Positions 8,101 to 16,638 are shown, counted from the stretch's first letter. The stretch: DNA of 38,340 nucleotides from Novosphingobium guangzhouense (GCF_002896965.1 NZ_LYMM01000052.1:1-38340); one strand, 5' to 3'. Numbers and translations are program-made. The notes: a model not told the origin generated them from the sequence alone.

Positions 8101-9392
8101 CCATGGCGCTGGCCACCTTCCTGACATGGCGGCTGCTGGAACTGGCGGCGCAGAACCTGTTCGGGCTGCAGCATTTCGGCTTCCGCGCACTGCACCCGCG
8201 CCACACGCCCGAGCAGATCCGGGGACAGTCGACGCGCCCGATCAAGGCGGTCTTCATCAATTACCCCACGCGCGAATTCCGCAACCTGCAGAACGGTCTG
8301 GAAGCGCGCGACCGGCTTGAGATGTTCGACCTGGCGCTTGAACGCAACAAGCTGGGTGAGAAGAGCATGGCCCTGCTGGCAGCCAAGTCGTGGATCGTCA
8401 CCGGCTTCGAAAGCATCGTGGCCAACCGCGATCTCAGGGTGAAGGCGCTGGGTCTGCTTGAGCAGTTGACCGCGCGGCGCGAGGTGAACGTCTACTTCTT
8501 CGTGGAGACGATGCCGCTGGTACGGCTGCGGCAGGCGCGCGATCGCGAAAAGCGCGAAGCCGAGGCGGCCGGCACCGCAGGGATCATGAACGAAAGCGAA
8601 TCCTATCGCTGGGCCGAACTGTTCTCGGAATTCATCACCTACACCTGGACAGAGGCGCTGGCGGTGCCTGTCGCTCCGGGCACTGCGGCTGCGGAGGAAA
8701 GCGTGAACCTCAGGCGCTTGCTGGCTCTGATCGAGGAAAAGGATGCACGCGAGGCGGTGGAGCGCTGGAGCAGGCGCAATCCGGCCGTGGCAGACTTGAT
8801 CGCGAACGAGATGATCCAGATCCCGTCCGATCGCATACAGGAACAGATCCGTTCGTTCTGCCTGTCGGAGAAGGACGTGAAGGGGCCAACGCCCGCGGGG
8901 CAGCTGCCGATCGTCAACGACCTCAGGAATATCTACAGCGAACAGGTCCATGAATACATGGCGAACTTCCTGGGCGACTATTATCAGGGTGAATGGGTGC
9001 GTTCCAGCAAGGAGGAGCACCTTACGCTGCACCATCTTGCCCACGGAAAGTTCATCAACACCAGCAACTTCCCGGTGCTCAACAGCCTGCTGTCGCGCCG
9101 TCTGGTCAAGACTGATCCCAACTTTCGGCTGATGAACGAAAGCTTCGGACACTGGATCCGCACGCTGGAGCACCCCGACTGGTTTCTCCAGTTCCGGCAA
9201 GACGCGCAGCGCGGCGGTGCCTGGCACATGCTGCGCGTGCCGCTGATGCTGTTGGTGGCGGCGGGATCGGTGCTGATCACGTTCCTCGATCACGGCGGCT
9301 CCGGTTCGCTCCTGACGCTTGCGCCGGGTGTCGTCGCGACGATGCCGATCCTGTTGTCCCGTTTCACCCGGCCGCTTCAGGCCAATGGCTAG
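5124..9392 (+). CDS. Large multi-pass membrane protein, putative sensor of a caspase cassette
   Basis: A 1422-residue inner-membrane protein of no family I can name. By hydrophobicity: a span at about 31-50; an extracytoplasmic module (52-290) with a Gly/Ala-rich insertion near 200-230; two spans (about 296-312, 325-350); a second extracytoplasmic module (355-630) with an RRYFGRL stretch reminiscent of Cache-type sensors; a cluster of about five spans (631-782); a span at about 845-867; a third extracytoplasmic module (868-985); a span (986-1007); a cytosolic domain (about 1010-1370); and two C-terminal hydrophobic segments. The cytosolic domain (EVNVYFFVETMPL, then RWAELFSEFITYTW) has the feel of a signalling NTPase but lacks a Walker A loop. 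The TTG start has a GGATGG seven bases upstream; GTG 5178 is an alternative. It precedes the caspase gene by 10 nt. The sensor role is inferred. Confidence 0.75.
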   Translation: MSCLRSLPSPIGVSGPPDVAGAPSLPGIRSLAVLLSTTIAVALLFGLLFIHSRSELVLQRQQTDFGEVGRMVSELRDLGDMVARRTSTEGQSDGGSPSGINDRYQVWFGAGDDCAHMAASLSTLRLRLDGFQARDRKPVLSALASPDGRKYCAHGSAQPVLQGRSDRARAQDLAIVGPDGEVLLVLRGDWPRRIEAADPDGQRGKGNGGQGDGRQGDAAAAAAAGKAGQPPAVTVGGRERLVYQWPLDFGRPLTIEREEGPFRCTPRLCMLSALGDPPSATEVLNTLSPFTKAAFGFAVVVLLLLIPLIKLASIDHNASLGWLDVIGIIAAVPLMVATLVTACAVIAFWGDLRRNEDAMVRGLANSIAQDIDREVGLSLSAMEHAARQRWGDWSRMGRVTGANRTPGPAIDPPWQLAPGPLPLIMLQLRDVRNGIPMRVTQSRDRPIGDIRERRYFGRLRASPFPCGRPVGRSCAQGHSYAVDQVPASATGDARMVLLLTAPNAQSLVMAGKPPAATLAVPVPAGFGYAVIDPASLEVLQHSDPARVHNETFGSQLDTPATLTDFAASVDTRCGQGVTGQETASATPFDARYAGRRVRMSVSVSCSARWLVATWYDRSQLQDVALEPAYVAGITMLCIGVLLAAMLGILAVLDPHTLLRKLWPDPEPFHSAEPDEWYLRGMSAQLAVVVLMPLGLLLVRGDALFLHAGVGLFLLLILLARKDADHSWGALPVGWGKGATVFYVVLGIAATIVLAQSPGAGWRVLAYPVLLVVMWLVSAIDWFATRDGAPDEEGCGKLSRAERARRLERRIERLGQELRLPVILASAGFVPPSVMRRANRVLRHQLVTIYLLAVIPTLAACSAAAGQLRVEHSHGDARVLEQSRHQVDALVAQVQSIYYRPARPAQPPPADLSTRKLVADHAAARSGAPSLVACEIMRLWDADSPCFTAPLSPRLPNLSSYAAAEAARTGHLLVTMPPGDPLIAVRDWLLAIAAMALATFLTWRLLELAAQNLFGLQHFGFRALHPRHTPEQIRGQSTRPIKAVFINYPTREFRNLQNGLEARDRLEMFDLALERNKLGEKSMALLAAKSWIVTGFESIVANRDLRVKALGLLEQLTARREVNVYFFVETMPLVRLRQARDREKREAEAAGTAGIMNESESYRWAELFSEFITYTWTEALAVPVAPGTAAAEESVNLRRLLALIEEKDAREAVERWSRRNPAVADLIANEMIQIPSDRIQEQIRSFCLSEKDVKGPTPAGQLPIVNDLRNIYSEQVHEYMANFLGDYYQGEWVRSSKEEHLTLHHLAHGKFINTSNFPVLNSLLSRRLVKTDPNFRLMNESFGHWIRTLEHPDWFLQFRQDAQRGGAWHMLRVPLMLLVAAGSVLITFLDHGGSGSLLTLAPGVVATMPILLSRFTRPLQANG

Positions 9393-9402
9393 GAGAATGT
9401 CG

Positions 9403-11832
9403 ATGACTGATCCGCAAAAGGAGTGGCTGGCGATCGAGTGGGTTGCCAACGTCCCCGAGGCCGAACTGGCCGAGCGCCTCAAAAAGCCGGCCCCGCTCAG
9501 CCAGCGCTTCCACTACCTGCTGTTCGCGGACGGCTCCATCCGCCCCAATCGGGCGCTGGAACCGGACCGGCAGGCGCAAGTGCTGGTCCTGCGCGAGGGG
9601 GCGGAGGCGAGCAGCCTGCAACTCGGCCGCCTCGACGCGCTGAGGGCCTACGTGATGCAATGGAATATCGCCGAAGACAAGGCGCGCGTGGCGCGGCCGG
9701 AGTGGCTTCCCGATATGGGCGCGAAGTCCGTTGCCGAGCAGGAAGGTAGTGCAACGGCGCGATCTTCGCCTGCGGCCCCGGCCCCGGTAGCTCCCAGTTG
9801 GCCCGCCTTCGTCGACCCCGGCGCCTTCACCGGCGCGCCCGAGCAGCTGCGCGAACTGGCGCTGCATGTCGTCAACTTGCGCAAGGGCGTGCTGTCCGAC
9901 GATGGCATCATGACCACGGATGCTGCCGACATCGACGATATGGTCGCTTCTATCGCCGCGAAAGTGGGGCAGGGCTATCGGCCGATGCTCTACGCGCACG
10001 GCGGGCTGACCGACGAGCGCAGCGGCCTGGCATCGGCATGGGCCTATCACCGCTGGTGGATGGCACACGGCATCTACCCGGTCTATTTCATCTGGGAAAC
10101 GGGCGGACTGGAAACGTTCTGGCAGATCGTGGAGGGGGAGCGGCGGCGCGGCCAGATGGGCGCACGGGCAGTGCCGCGCGATATCTACGATTACACCACC
10201 GACCCGGCAGTGGAACTGATCGGCGGCAGGATCGGCACCCTGCTGTGGAATGCGATGAAGGACAGCGCGCGGAGGGGCAGTGAAGCCGGGACCAGCGAAA
10301 CCGGGGGCGGGGCGAGGCTTTTCGCGCAGAAGCTGGGCGCGGCGCTTTCGGACGCGACCGAGATCTTCGCGGTGGGTCACAGTGCCGGGTCCATCTTCCA
10401 CGCCCATTTCCTGCCGGTGCTCTGCGACGCCGGATTGCAGGTCAGCCAGCTGCACCTGCTTGCCCCGGCCATTACCAACGCCCTGTTCGCGCCGACGCTG
10501 GGCAAGCTGATCGCACAGGGCAAGATCGGCGATGCCACCCTTTTCGCCATGACGCGTCAGGCGGAGCGGGCGGACAATTGCGCCAACATCTACCGCAAGT
10601 CGCTGCTCTACCTCGTCTCCCGCGCGTTCGAGGGGAAGAAGGAGACGCCGATCCTGGGGATGGAGGACTTCATCCGCGTCGATCCGGCGGTGAAGCAGGC
10701 TTTCGGCGATGACGTGATCCTGTCGCCCACCAGCGGAGCAGCGCCGACGATGGCCTCGGGTTCGCAGTCGCATGGCGGTTTCGACAACGACGTCGCGACG
10801 ATCGAGAACATCGTGCGGCGGATGCGCGGGCTGGGTGACGGGGACACGGTGAACCCGCCTTTCCCGCCGGGAGAGCCACGCGTGGGCCGTGCGACGGTGG
10901 CGCCCAATTACTACGGCATGCCGGCCGACCTGTTCGATGCGGTGCCGGATTTCGTCGGTGCGTCGCCGCTTGCTTCTTCTCCTGAGACACAAGGCGGTGC
11001 GGGCGTGAAGCTGGGCGCGCAGAGGGTCGCGCTTTGCATCGGCAATGACGGCTTTCCCGAGGGGATGCGTCTTTACGGCTGCATCAACGACGCGAACACC
11101 TGGGCCGATACCTTCCGGTTGCAGGGATATCAGGCGACCGTGCTGCCGGACCTTGGCGCGCGGCAGATCCGTGAGGCGCTGCGCGGGATACTGGGCAAGG
11201 CGCGGGCCGGGGACAGCGTGATGATCCATATCTCTTCCCACGGCAGCCGCGTGCTCGACGTCGACGGCGATGAGCTGAACGACAAGCACTTTGCCGACGG
11301 CGAGGACGAAGCGCTCGTCGCGCTTGACTGGCGCGATGGCGGGCTGATCATCGATGATGAGTGGCCGGAACTGATGCAGGTCGCGGCAGGCGTGAAAGTG
11401 ATCCGCTTTCACGATTTCTGCCACTCCGGCCGGTCGAGCAGGATGGCACTGGGCAGTAGCGCCTATCGACGGGCGCGCAGCGTCAGCCTGCCTGATGCGA
11501 TCGCCCTCAAAGCCTATGACGCGCGGCGGGGCGCTCGGTCCTTGCGGTCTGCAAGAGCGGCTGTGCCGGGCGGGGCTGCGGATCTTTACGGTGCGGATTT
11601 GTCCTATGTCACCTTTTGCGCCTGTCTTCCCCATCAGTCAGCGATGGAAGAGGCGGGCTCGGGCGTGTTCACCCGCGCGGCCACGAAAATCCTGCGCGGG
11701 CAGGGCGCGGGGCTGAGCGCGGATGCCCTTTTCGCGGCCATCGCTGCCGAGATGGCGGGCGAACAGCAGGAGCCGTTGCTCGAAGGTTCGGCGCTGTATC
11801 GCGCGCAGCCGCTGTTCGGTTTGCCGGTATGA
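9403..11832 (+). CDS. Alpha/beta-hydrolase fused to metacaspase-type (C14) peptidase
   Basis: An 809-residue protein with no signal peptide, so cytosolic. Residues about 1-120 are an uncharacterised N-terminal domain. About 190-480 form an alpha/beta-hydrolase-like domain: HGG oxyanion-type motif at H199, nucleophile-elbow GHSAGS with S327, and SHGGFDND with a likely catalytic H457. About 537-780 is a caspase fold starting RVALCIGND. It has catalytic H613 (SSHGS) and C673 in DFCHSG, the metacaspase/C14 signature in which the Asp before the Cys favours basic P1 residues. Both active sites look intact. The ATG at 9403 is preceded by AGGAG seven bases upstream; ATG 9397 is too close to it. The gene overlaps the metallopeptidase gene as ATGA. 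Roles are from family motifs; substrates are unknown, and the membrane protein or the metallopeptidase are candidates. Confidence 0.88.
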   Translation: MTDPQKEWLAIEWVANVPEAELAERLKKPAPLSQRFHYLLFADGSIRPNRALEPDRQAQVLVLREGAEASSLQLGRLDALRAYVMQWNIAEDKARVARPEWLPDMGAKSVAEQEGSATARSSPAAPAPVAPSWPAFVDPGAFTGAPEQLRELALHVVNLRKGVLSDDGIMTTDAADIDDMVASIAAKVGQGYRPMLYAHGGLTDERSGLASAWAYHRWWMAHGIYPVYFIWETGGLETFWQIVEGERRRGQMGARAVPRDIYDYTTDPAVELIGGRIGTLLWNAMKDSARRGSEAGTSETGGGARLFAQKLGAALSDATEIFAVGHSAGSIFHAHFLPVLCDAGLQVSQLHLLAPAITNALFAPTLGKLIAQGKIGDATLFAMTRQAERADNCANIYRKSLLYLVSRAFEGKKETPILGMEDFIRVDPAVKQAFGDDVILSPTSGAAPTMASGSQSHGGFDNDVATIENIVRRMRGLGDGDTVNPPFPPGEPRVGRATVAPNYYGMPADLFDAVPDFVGASPLASSPETQGGAGVKLGAQRVALCIGNDGFPEGMRLYGCINDANTWADTFRLQGYQATVLPDLGARQIREALRGILGKARAGDSVMIHISSHGSRVLDVDGDELNDKHFADGEDEALVALDWRDGGLIIDDEWPELMQVAAGVKVIRFHDFCHSGRSSRMALGSSAYRRARSVSLPDAIALKAYDARRGARSLRSARAAVPGGAADLYGADLSYVTFCACLPHQSAMEEAGSGVFTRAATKILRGQGAGLSADALFAAIAAEMAGEQQEPLLEGSALYRAQPLFGLPV

Positions 11833-13715
11833 CGCAGGACGGCGCGATAACGGTATCCCCGCGTGTCCTGCGCGAAGTGCGCAGCGAAGGTGATGATGCG
11901 GACGAGCTTCGCAGGGCAGGGCCCAATCCTCATATTCCGATGGTTCGCCGGATGCGGATATTCGCCATCGATCCGACCGCCCGCGCCAACCGGGGCGGCG
12001 TGGTCACGGTGTCCGAACCTTACGAGCGGCTGAAGTTTTCAGAGCGGCGCGGTTGCCTGTATGGCCGCCACTTCTCCGTTACGCTGCCCGCGGCGGCGGC
12101 GTGGCCGTCCGAGCGCCGGATCATCGACAAGATGAAGCCGAACGGCATCGTCACCATAGCAGAGGCCGGTTACCCGCCCTCGCTGACCGATCCGCGTTTC
12201 ATCGCGCAGATGGTCTATGCCACAGCCTCGCAGATCTACGGCACCTTCCGCCGGGCACTGGGGCGCGAGATCGTGCTGGGCCTGATGTTCGATCCCGCAA
12301 CCGGCGTGTGGTCGCGGGCAGAGCGCTTCGGGCTGTCTCCATGGGAAGCGGAGGAAGCCCAGGCGTGGTTCGACCCGGCGCGGGCCTGCATCGTTTTCGG
12401 TCACTACAAGGCACGTGCAGACACCGTGGGCTATGCGCCCGGCAGCCGGGTCTTCACCGCACTGTCGCATGACGTCATCGTCCACGAGATGACCCACGCG
12501 TTGCTCGATGCGGTGAAGCCGGCGTTCCTGACTGCCACTCACCGCGACGTGCTGGCCTTTCATGAGGCTTTCGCTGACCTCATGGCAATATTCCAGCGCT
12601 ATTCCTATGGCGAGCTGGTGGCGGCGCAGATCACCGAAGCGCGGGGCGAAATCGATCAGCTGGGCGTGCTGGGATCGCTGGCGCGCACGTTCTCGCAGAC
12701 GTCCGGCATGGACTCGGAATCATCCTCGGGCGCGGGCGGGGCCGGAGCGGCAACGCTGCGCCCCCTGATCGGCGAGCTGATGTACGACAGCCCTGAAGTG
12801 GGAGAGGAGCCGCACCAGCTGGGCAACGTGCTGGTGCAGGCAGTCTACCGCGCCTTCCAGACCGTTGCGAGCAAGCGGATTGCCGGCCTGATCGCGATCG
12901 CCACCAACGGCAGCGGGATACTTCCCCCCGGTGCGCTGTCGCCCGCCTTGGCCGAAGAGATCGCCGCGCGGCTGGCGAAGACGGCTCAGATGTTCCAGTC
13001 GATGCTGATCCGCGCGCTGGACTATGCCCCGCCGTTCGGGATCACCTTCTTCACCTTCCTGCGCGCGGTCATCTCTGCCGATATGCGCCTTGTGCCGGTG
13101 GATGACGAGAATATCCGCTTCGCCTGGATGGAGGCCTTCCGCCATCATCGCATCTTCCCGACCGACGGGCTGCACTTTGCCGAAGAGCAGCTGGCCTGGG
13201 CGGTGCCTGTGCAAGTGGAGGCGCTTGATCTTGCCATGCTGAGCTTTGCGCAGACGGTCTTTCAGGGCAACCCCGGGCAACTGCTCTCGCTTGACACGGC
13301 GGTTGTGCAGAGCGGTGAAGTCGCCACGCACATGAACGGTGCGGCGGCGGGCGCATGGCGCGACCTGCTGGGGCTTGAGGCGCGGCGGGCGGGAGCAGAG
13401 ATAGTCGCCCTGCGCAGCTTTGCGCGGCCGGGGCCCGGCGGCCTGACAGAATTCGGCACGGTGTTGGAAATCGTCAGCCGGTCCGTCACCGAACGTGACA
13501 GCAGCGGCTACATGGAGGCGACCGGGGCCTGCCTCGTCTACGACAGCGGCGGTCGGCTCGTGTCATGCGCAATCGATCGGCCGCGGCCCGATGATGACCG
13601 GCGCCAGGATATCGAAGGCTATGCGATCAGCAAGGAAGGCGCGCGCAGCTGGGTGATCCGTCAGGGCACATGGCAGCTTCGCCCGGACGTGGCCCGCGCC
13701 CTGTGCATGCGTTAG
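11829..13715 (+). CDS. HExxH gluzincin-type metallopeptidase of the caspase cassette
   Basis: A 628-residue protein without signal peptide or membrane span. It contains DVIVHEMTHALLD with zinc ligands H219 and H223 and general base E220. This is followed 23 residues later by HEAFADL, in which E246 and D250 form the ExxxD third-ligand motif, so the protein is a thermolysin-like gluzincin. The preceding N-terminal ~200 residues contain MRRMRIFAIDP-type and QMVYATASQIYGTF stretches that I cannot assign. The later region (IRALDYAPPFGITFFTFLRA, then the ADMRLVPVDD block) is conserved in hypothetical peptidases as I recall them. The ATG at 11829 overlaps the caspase stop (ATGA), implying translational coupling and co-production. 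An open frame extends far upstream inside the caspase gene and is ignored. Its stop overlaps the convergent symporter gene by four bases. Confidence 0.87.
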   Translation: MTQDGAITVSPRVLREVRSEGDDADELRRAGPNPHIPMVRRMRIFAIDPTARANRGGVVTVSEPYERLKFSERRGCLYGRHFSVTLPAAAAWPSERRIIDKMKPNGIVTIAEAGYPPSLTDPRFIAQMVYATASQIYGTFRRALGREIVLGLMFDPATGVWSRAERFGLSPWEAEEAQAWFDPARACIVFGHYKARADTVGYAPGSRVFTALSHDVIVHEMTHALLDAVKPAFLTATHRDVLAFHEAFADLMAIFQRYSYGELVAAQITEARGEIDQLGVLGSLARTFSQTSGMDSESSSGAGGAGAATLRPLIGELMYDSPEVGEEPHQLGNVLVQAVYRAFQTVASKRIAGLIAIATNGSGILPPGALSPALAEEIAARLAKTAQMFQSMLIRALDYAPPFGITFFTFLRAVISADMRLVPVDDENIRFAWMEAFRHHRIFPTDGLHFAEEQLAWAVPVQVEALDLAMLSFAQTVFQGNPGQLLSLDTAVVQSGEVATHMNGAAAGAWRDLLGLEARRAGAEIVALRSFARPGPGGLTEFGTVLEIVSRSVTERDSSGYMEATGACLVYDSGGRLVSCAIDRPRPDDDRRQDIEGYAISKEGARSWVIRQGTWQLRPDVARALCMR

Positions 13716-15007
13716 GGTTCTGAGCCCGTCGTGGCCTTCTGGTCCTGTGAGACTGCGGTTGCGACCGCCAGATCACCCACCACGTTGACCATCGTGCGGA
13801 ACATGTCGAGCAGCCTGTCCACCCCCACCACAAGGCCGATGCCCTCGGGCGGCAACCCCGCCAGCGCCAGCACGGCGGCGACGGTAGGCAGCGATCCGGC
13901 CGGAACGCCGATGGTGCCCATGCCCGCCAGTGCCGCCACCGCCAGCACCAGCGCCTGCCGCCCCAGCGAAAGGTCCATGCCGAAGAACTGGGCGATGAAC
14001 AGCACGGTCACGGCAGTGTAGATCGCGGTGCCGCCCTGATTGGCGATGGTGCCCACGCCCAGCACCAGCCGGGCGACGCGAGGCGACAGGCGCAAGTCCA
14101 GTTCGGCGGCGCGCAGCGCGCTTGGCAGCGTGGCGTTGGAGGACGACGTGCAGAACGCGATGACCGCTGGCTCCTGCACTCCGCGCAGGAACGCCGCCGG
14201 GGTCACGCCGCCGCGCATCCACACGACCGCGAAGAACGTCAGCGCCACCTGCAGCAAAAGCGCTGCGACCACCACGCCGACATAGGCGCTGAGGTAGAGC
14301 AGCAGGTGCCAGCCGAATACCAGCGTCAGGTCGAACATGAAGGCGGCGACCGCGATGGGGGCCAGCCGCGCGACATAGCCCAGCACGTGCATTCCGGCAT
14401 CGAACACCCGTTCGCTGGTAGCCAGCACGTGGCCGCTGCGGCGGGTGCGCAGGAAAGTAAGCACGATGCCCACCAGCACCGATGCGACAATGACGATCAT
14501 GATCGGCCGTTCGACTGCCGCGTAGGAAAACAGCGCGCCGAACCCGCTGGACAGACCTTTGGGCGGGGCCGCTGCGTGGCCTGCCGCAAGCAGTTGCTGG
14601 CCGATTTCCGCCGGCACCACATCACCTGGGCGGAACAGGTTGACCATGGCCAGCCCGATCAGCGCGGCGGCCAGCGATGCGGCCAGCATGTGCGCCAGCG
14701 TGGACAGCAGCAGCCGCCGCATCCCCGCCATGTTGCGCATCCGTGCGATGCCGCTGACGATGGCGGAAACCAGCAGCGGCACGATCAGCAGGAACAGCGC
14801 GAACAGGAATGCCTGCTCCACGGGCTTCACCACCCAGCGCATCAGCAGCGCGGTGGCGGGGGAATCGCTGGCGAACAGGCCGGCCAGCGTGCCGCCGCCC
14901 ATGCCGAGCAGGAAGCCCGCCAGCAGGCGGACCTGCAGGTGCGGTCGAAAACGGCTGCGTGCCGCGGCGTCGGAAGGGGGGAGGGACGGGGGAGCAGTTT
15001 CGATCAT
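13712..15007 (-). CDS. DAACS-family dicarboxylate/amino acid:cation symporter
   Basis: A 431-residue inner-membrane secondary transporter of the GltP/DctA (SLC1-like) family, which imports glutamate, aspartate or C4-dicarboxylates with H+ or Na+. Eight spans plus two re-entrant loops fit the sequence. The serine-rich hairpin CTSSSNATLP lies near residues 286-296. The substrate motif reads ANQGGTA instead of the usual NMDGTA (near 325). The last helix keeps D and R residues in GVDRLLDMFRTMVNVVGD, which bind the substrate carboxyl and amino groups in relatives. I start at ATG 15007 (MIETAPP); 35 further codons are open upstream but overlap the kinase gene. It follows the histidine kinase by 98 nt on the same strand and may belong to its operon. 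The altered motif suggests a substrate differing from glutamate. Confidence 0.88.
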   Translation of the reverse strand: MIETAPPSLPPSDAAARSRFRPHLQVRLLAGFLLGMGGGTLAGLFASDSPATALLMRWVVKPVEQAFLFALFLLIVPLLVSAIVSGIARMRNMAGMRRLLLSTLAHMLAASLAAALIGLAMVNLFRPGDVVPAEIGQQLLAAGHAAAPPKGLSSGFGALFSYAAVERPIMIVIVASVLVGIVLTFLRTRRSGHVLATSERVFDAGMHVLGYVARLAPIAVAAFMFDLTLVFGWHLLLYLSAYVGVVVAALLLQVALTFFAVVWMRGGVTPAAFLRGVQEPAVIAFCTSSSNATLPSALRAAELDLRLSPRVARLVLGVGTIANQGGTAIYTAVTVLFIAQFFGMDLSLGRQALVLAVAALAGMGTIGVPAGSLPTVAAVLALAGLPPEGIGLVVGVDRLLDMFRTMVNVVGDLAVATAVSQDQKATTGSEP

Positions 15008-15105
15008 GCAACTGACCGAACGAAGGATTTTGCGGACATCTGTGATCCTGTTGCCGCGCCCGAAGGCGCCTGGCTCATGATAGGGATTGTGCCGTGGAAA
15101 CCCTG

Positions 15106-16638
15106 TCAGCAAGCTGTCGCGAGCGCGAATTGTTGCGCCTCCGGTTCATCCTCGATCATCGGCCGCGCGGCGAAATCGATGGCTGCCAGCACGCCGCGCC
15201 CGGTCGGGCCGGGTTCCAGCCGGACCTCTGCCCCCATACGTTCCGCCAGTGCCCGCACGATGGACAGGCCAAGGCCGCTCCCGGAAGGGCCGGAGGGGCG
15301 GGCGCGGTAGAAGCGTTCGAACACGCGTTCGCGATCCTGCGCGGGAATGCCGGGGCCGTCGTCCTCCACTTCGATGCGGGGATGCCCGGAGCGGTGCAGC
15401 ACGCGCACGGTGACGGTGCCGCCGGGGCGGTTGTAGCGCACGGCGTTGTCGAACAGGTTGCCGATCATCTCGGCCGCCAGCACCGGATGGCCACGGGCAA
15501 ATAGCGGCCCGTCCTCCGGCGCTTCGAAACCGATGTCGAGGGTTTCCGTCCCCGGCTGGTCGATACGCGTCGCGACAAGGTCAGCGGCCACGGCGGCAAG
15601 GTCGAAAGCGGCGTCCTCGGCGATGCCCAGTTCCTCGGTGCGGGCCAGGGCGATCAGTTGCAGCAGCAGTCGTTCGAGAGAGAGCACGGCATTGCCGATA
15701 TCGTCCAGCGCCGCAGCGCCGCGCGCGGATGCGGGGCCATAGCGTTCCAGCACATCAAGATGGACGCGCACTACGGCAAGCGGCGTGCGCATCTGGTGCG
15801 ATGCATTGGCGGTGAACTGCTTGAGCGAATCCACCGCGCGTTCGGTACGGGCCAGCAGGGCGTTGAACGATCCGGCCAGCAGCCGCGCCTCACGCGGGGC
15901 ATCCTCTTCCAGTGCAAGGCGGAACTGCGGAGGCGGTTCGCGGCGGGCAGTCTCGATCTGGCCGGTCAACGACGCGAAGGGAGCAAGGCCCCAGGTGATC
16001 GCCCAGTAGAACAGCAGCACTGCCGTCATCGCGATCAGCACACCCGCGCCCAACACGCGCAGGAAATAGGTTTGCTGGTAGGCCCAGCGGTCGTCCACGA
16101 AGTCTGCCACCTGTACCACCACGTCGCGGCCGTTGCGATGCAGGCGGCGGATCTCGGTGGCGATGCGCACCGGCTTGCCGCGCAAGGTGCCGTCGCGCAG
16201 GTATCCCGGCTGGATCACGCCTTCGGCATCGTGCGGATCGACGTAGCCGCCGGTCAGCGGGGTATTGCGGAACGTGCGCGGGAAGCTGGCGGCGGGCAGG
16301 CGCTGTGTGGTGCGGCCGGTGCGGGCGTCGTACTGCGGCGGCGGCACCAGGTCACGCTCCCCCGCGATCAGCGTGCCGCCGTCCCAGATGCTGTAGTGCG
16401 TGACGGGGGCGGAGCGGCGCTGCAGCAGGTGGACCGCCAGTGGTAGCAAGTGGCCGCGCACGTCGTCCCCGGCGTCGGCCGCGCGGCTGAGCAGCCGCAC
16501 CGATCCGATCAGGATGCGGTCCGATGTCGTAGCGCCCGAACGCTGTACCATCCAGCAGGTGATGCCGCCGAACGTCACCGCCAGCGCCAGCAGCGGCACC
16601 ATCACCGCTGCCGTCAGCCGCGATCGCAGCGAGGCCAT
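15106..16638 (-). CDS. Sensor histidine kinase, TctE/QseC type
   Basis: A 510-residue inner-membrane sensor kinase. An N-terminal span (about 8-30) and a second near 198-220 enclose a periplasmic sensor of about 165 residues. Next come a HAMP-like linker (WGLAPFASLTGQIETARRE), the H-box ANASHQMRTPLAVVRVH with phospho-acceptor H281, the N-box EMIGNLFDNAVRYN, the G1 box EVEDDGPGIP and the G2 box GSGLGLSIVRAL, so all catalytic motifs are intact. The start ATG overlaps the stop of the response-regulator gene (ATGA) and has GGAG five bases upstream, so the two are translationally coupled. TctE relatives sense tri- or dicarboxylates; the neighbouring symporter and peptide-uptake genes suggest an organic or amino acid signal here (inference). 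Confidence 0.93.
   Translation of the reverse strand: MASLRSRLTAAVMVPLLALAVTFGGITCWMVQRSGATTSDRILIGSVRLLSRAADAGDDVRGHLLPLAVHLLQRRSAPVTHYSIWDGGTLIAGERDLVPPPQYDARTGRTTQRLPAASFPRTFRNTPLTGGYVDPHDAEGVIQPGYLRDGTLRGKPVRIATEIRRLHRNGRDVVVQVADFVDDRWAYQQTYFLRVLGAGVLIAMTAVLLFYWAITWGLAPFASLTGQIETARREPPPQFRLALEEDAPREARLLAGSFNALLARTERAVDSLKQFTANASHQMRTPLAVVRVHLDVLERYGPASARGAAALDDIGNAVLSLERLLLQLIALARTEELGIAEDAAFDLAAVAADLVATRIDQPGTETLDIGFEAPEDGPLFARGHPVLAAEMIGNLFDNAVRYNRPGGTVTVRVLHRSGHPRIEVEDDGPGIPAQDRERVFERFYRARPSGPSGSGLGLSIVRALAERMGAEVRLEPGPTGRGVLAAIDFAARPMIEDEPEAQQFALATAC

Noticed and set aside
7644..11634. Very long minus-strand open frames opposite the membrane-protein and caspase genes
   Set aside because: High third-position GC produces long antisense frames. 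Their translations are rich in His/Arg/Gln with no domains, while the plus strand has clear motifs and gene spacing.
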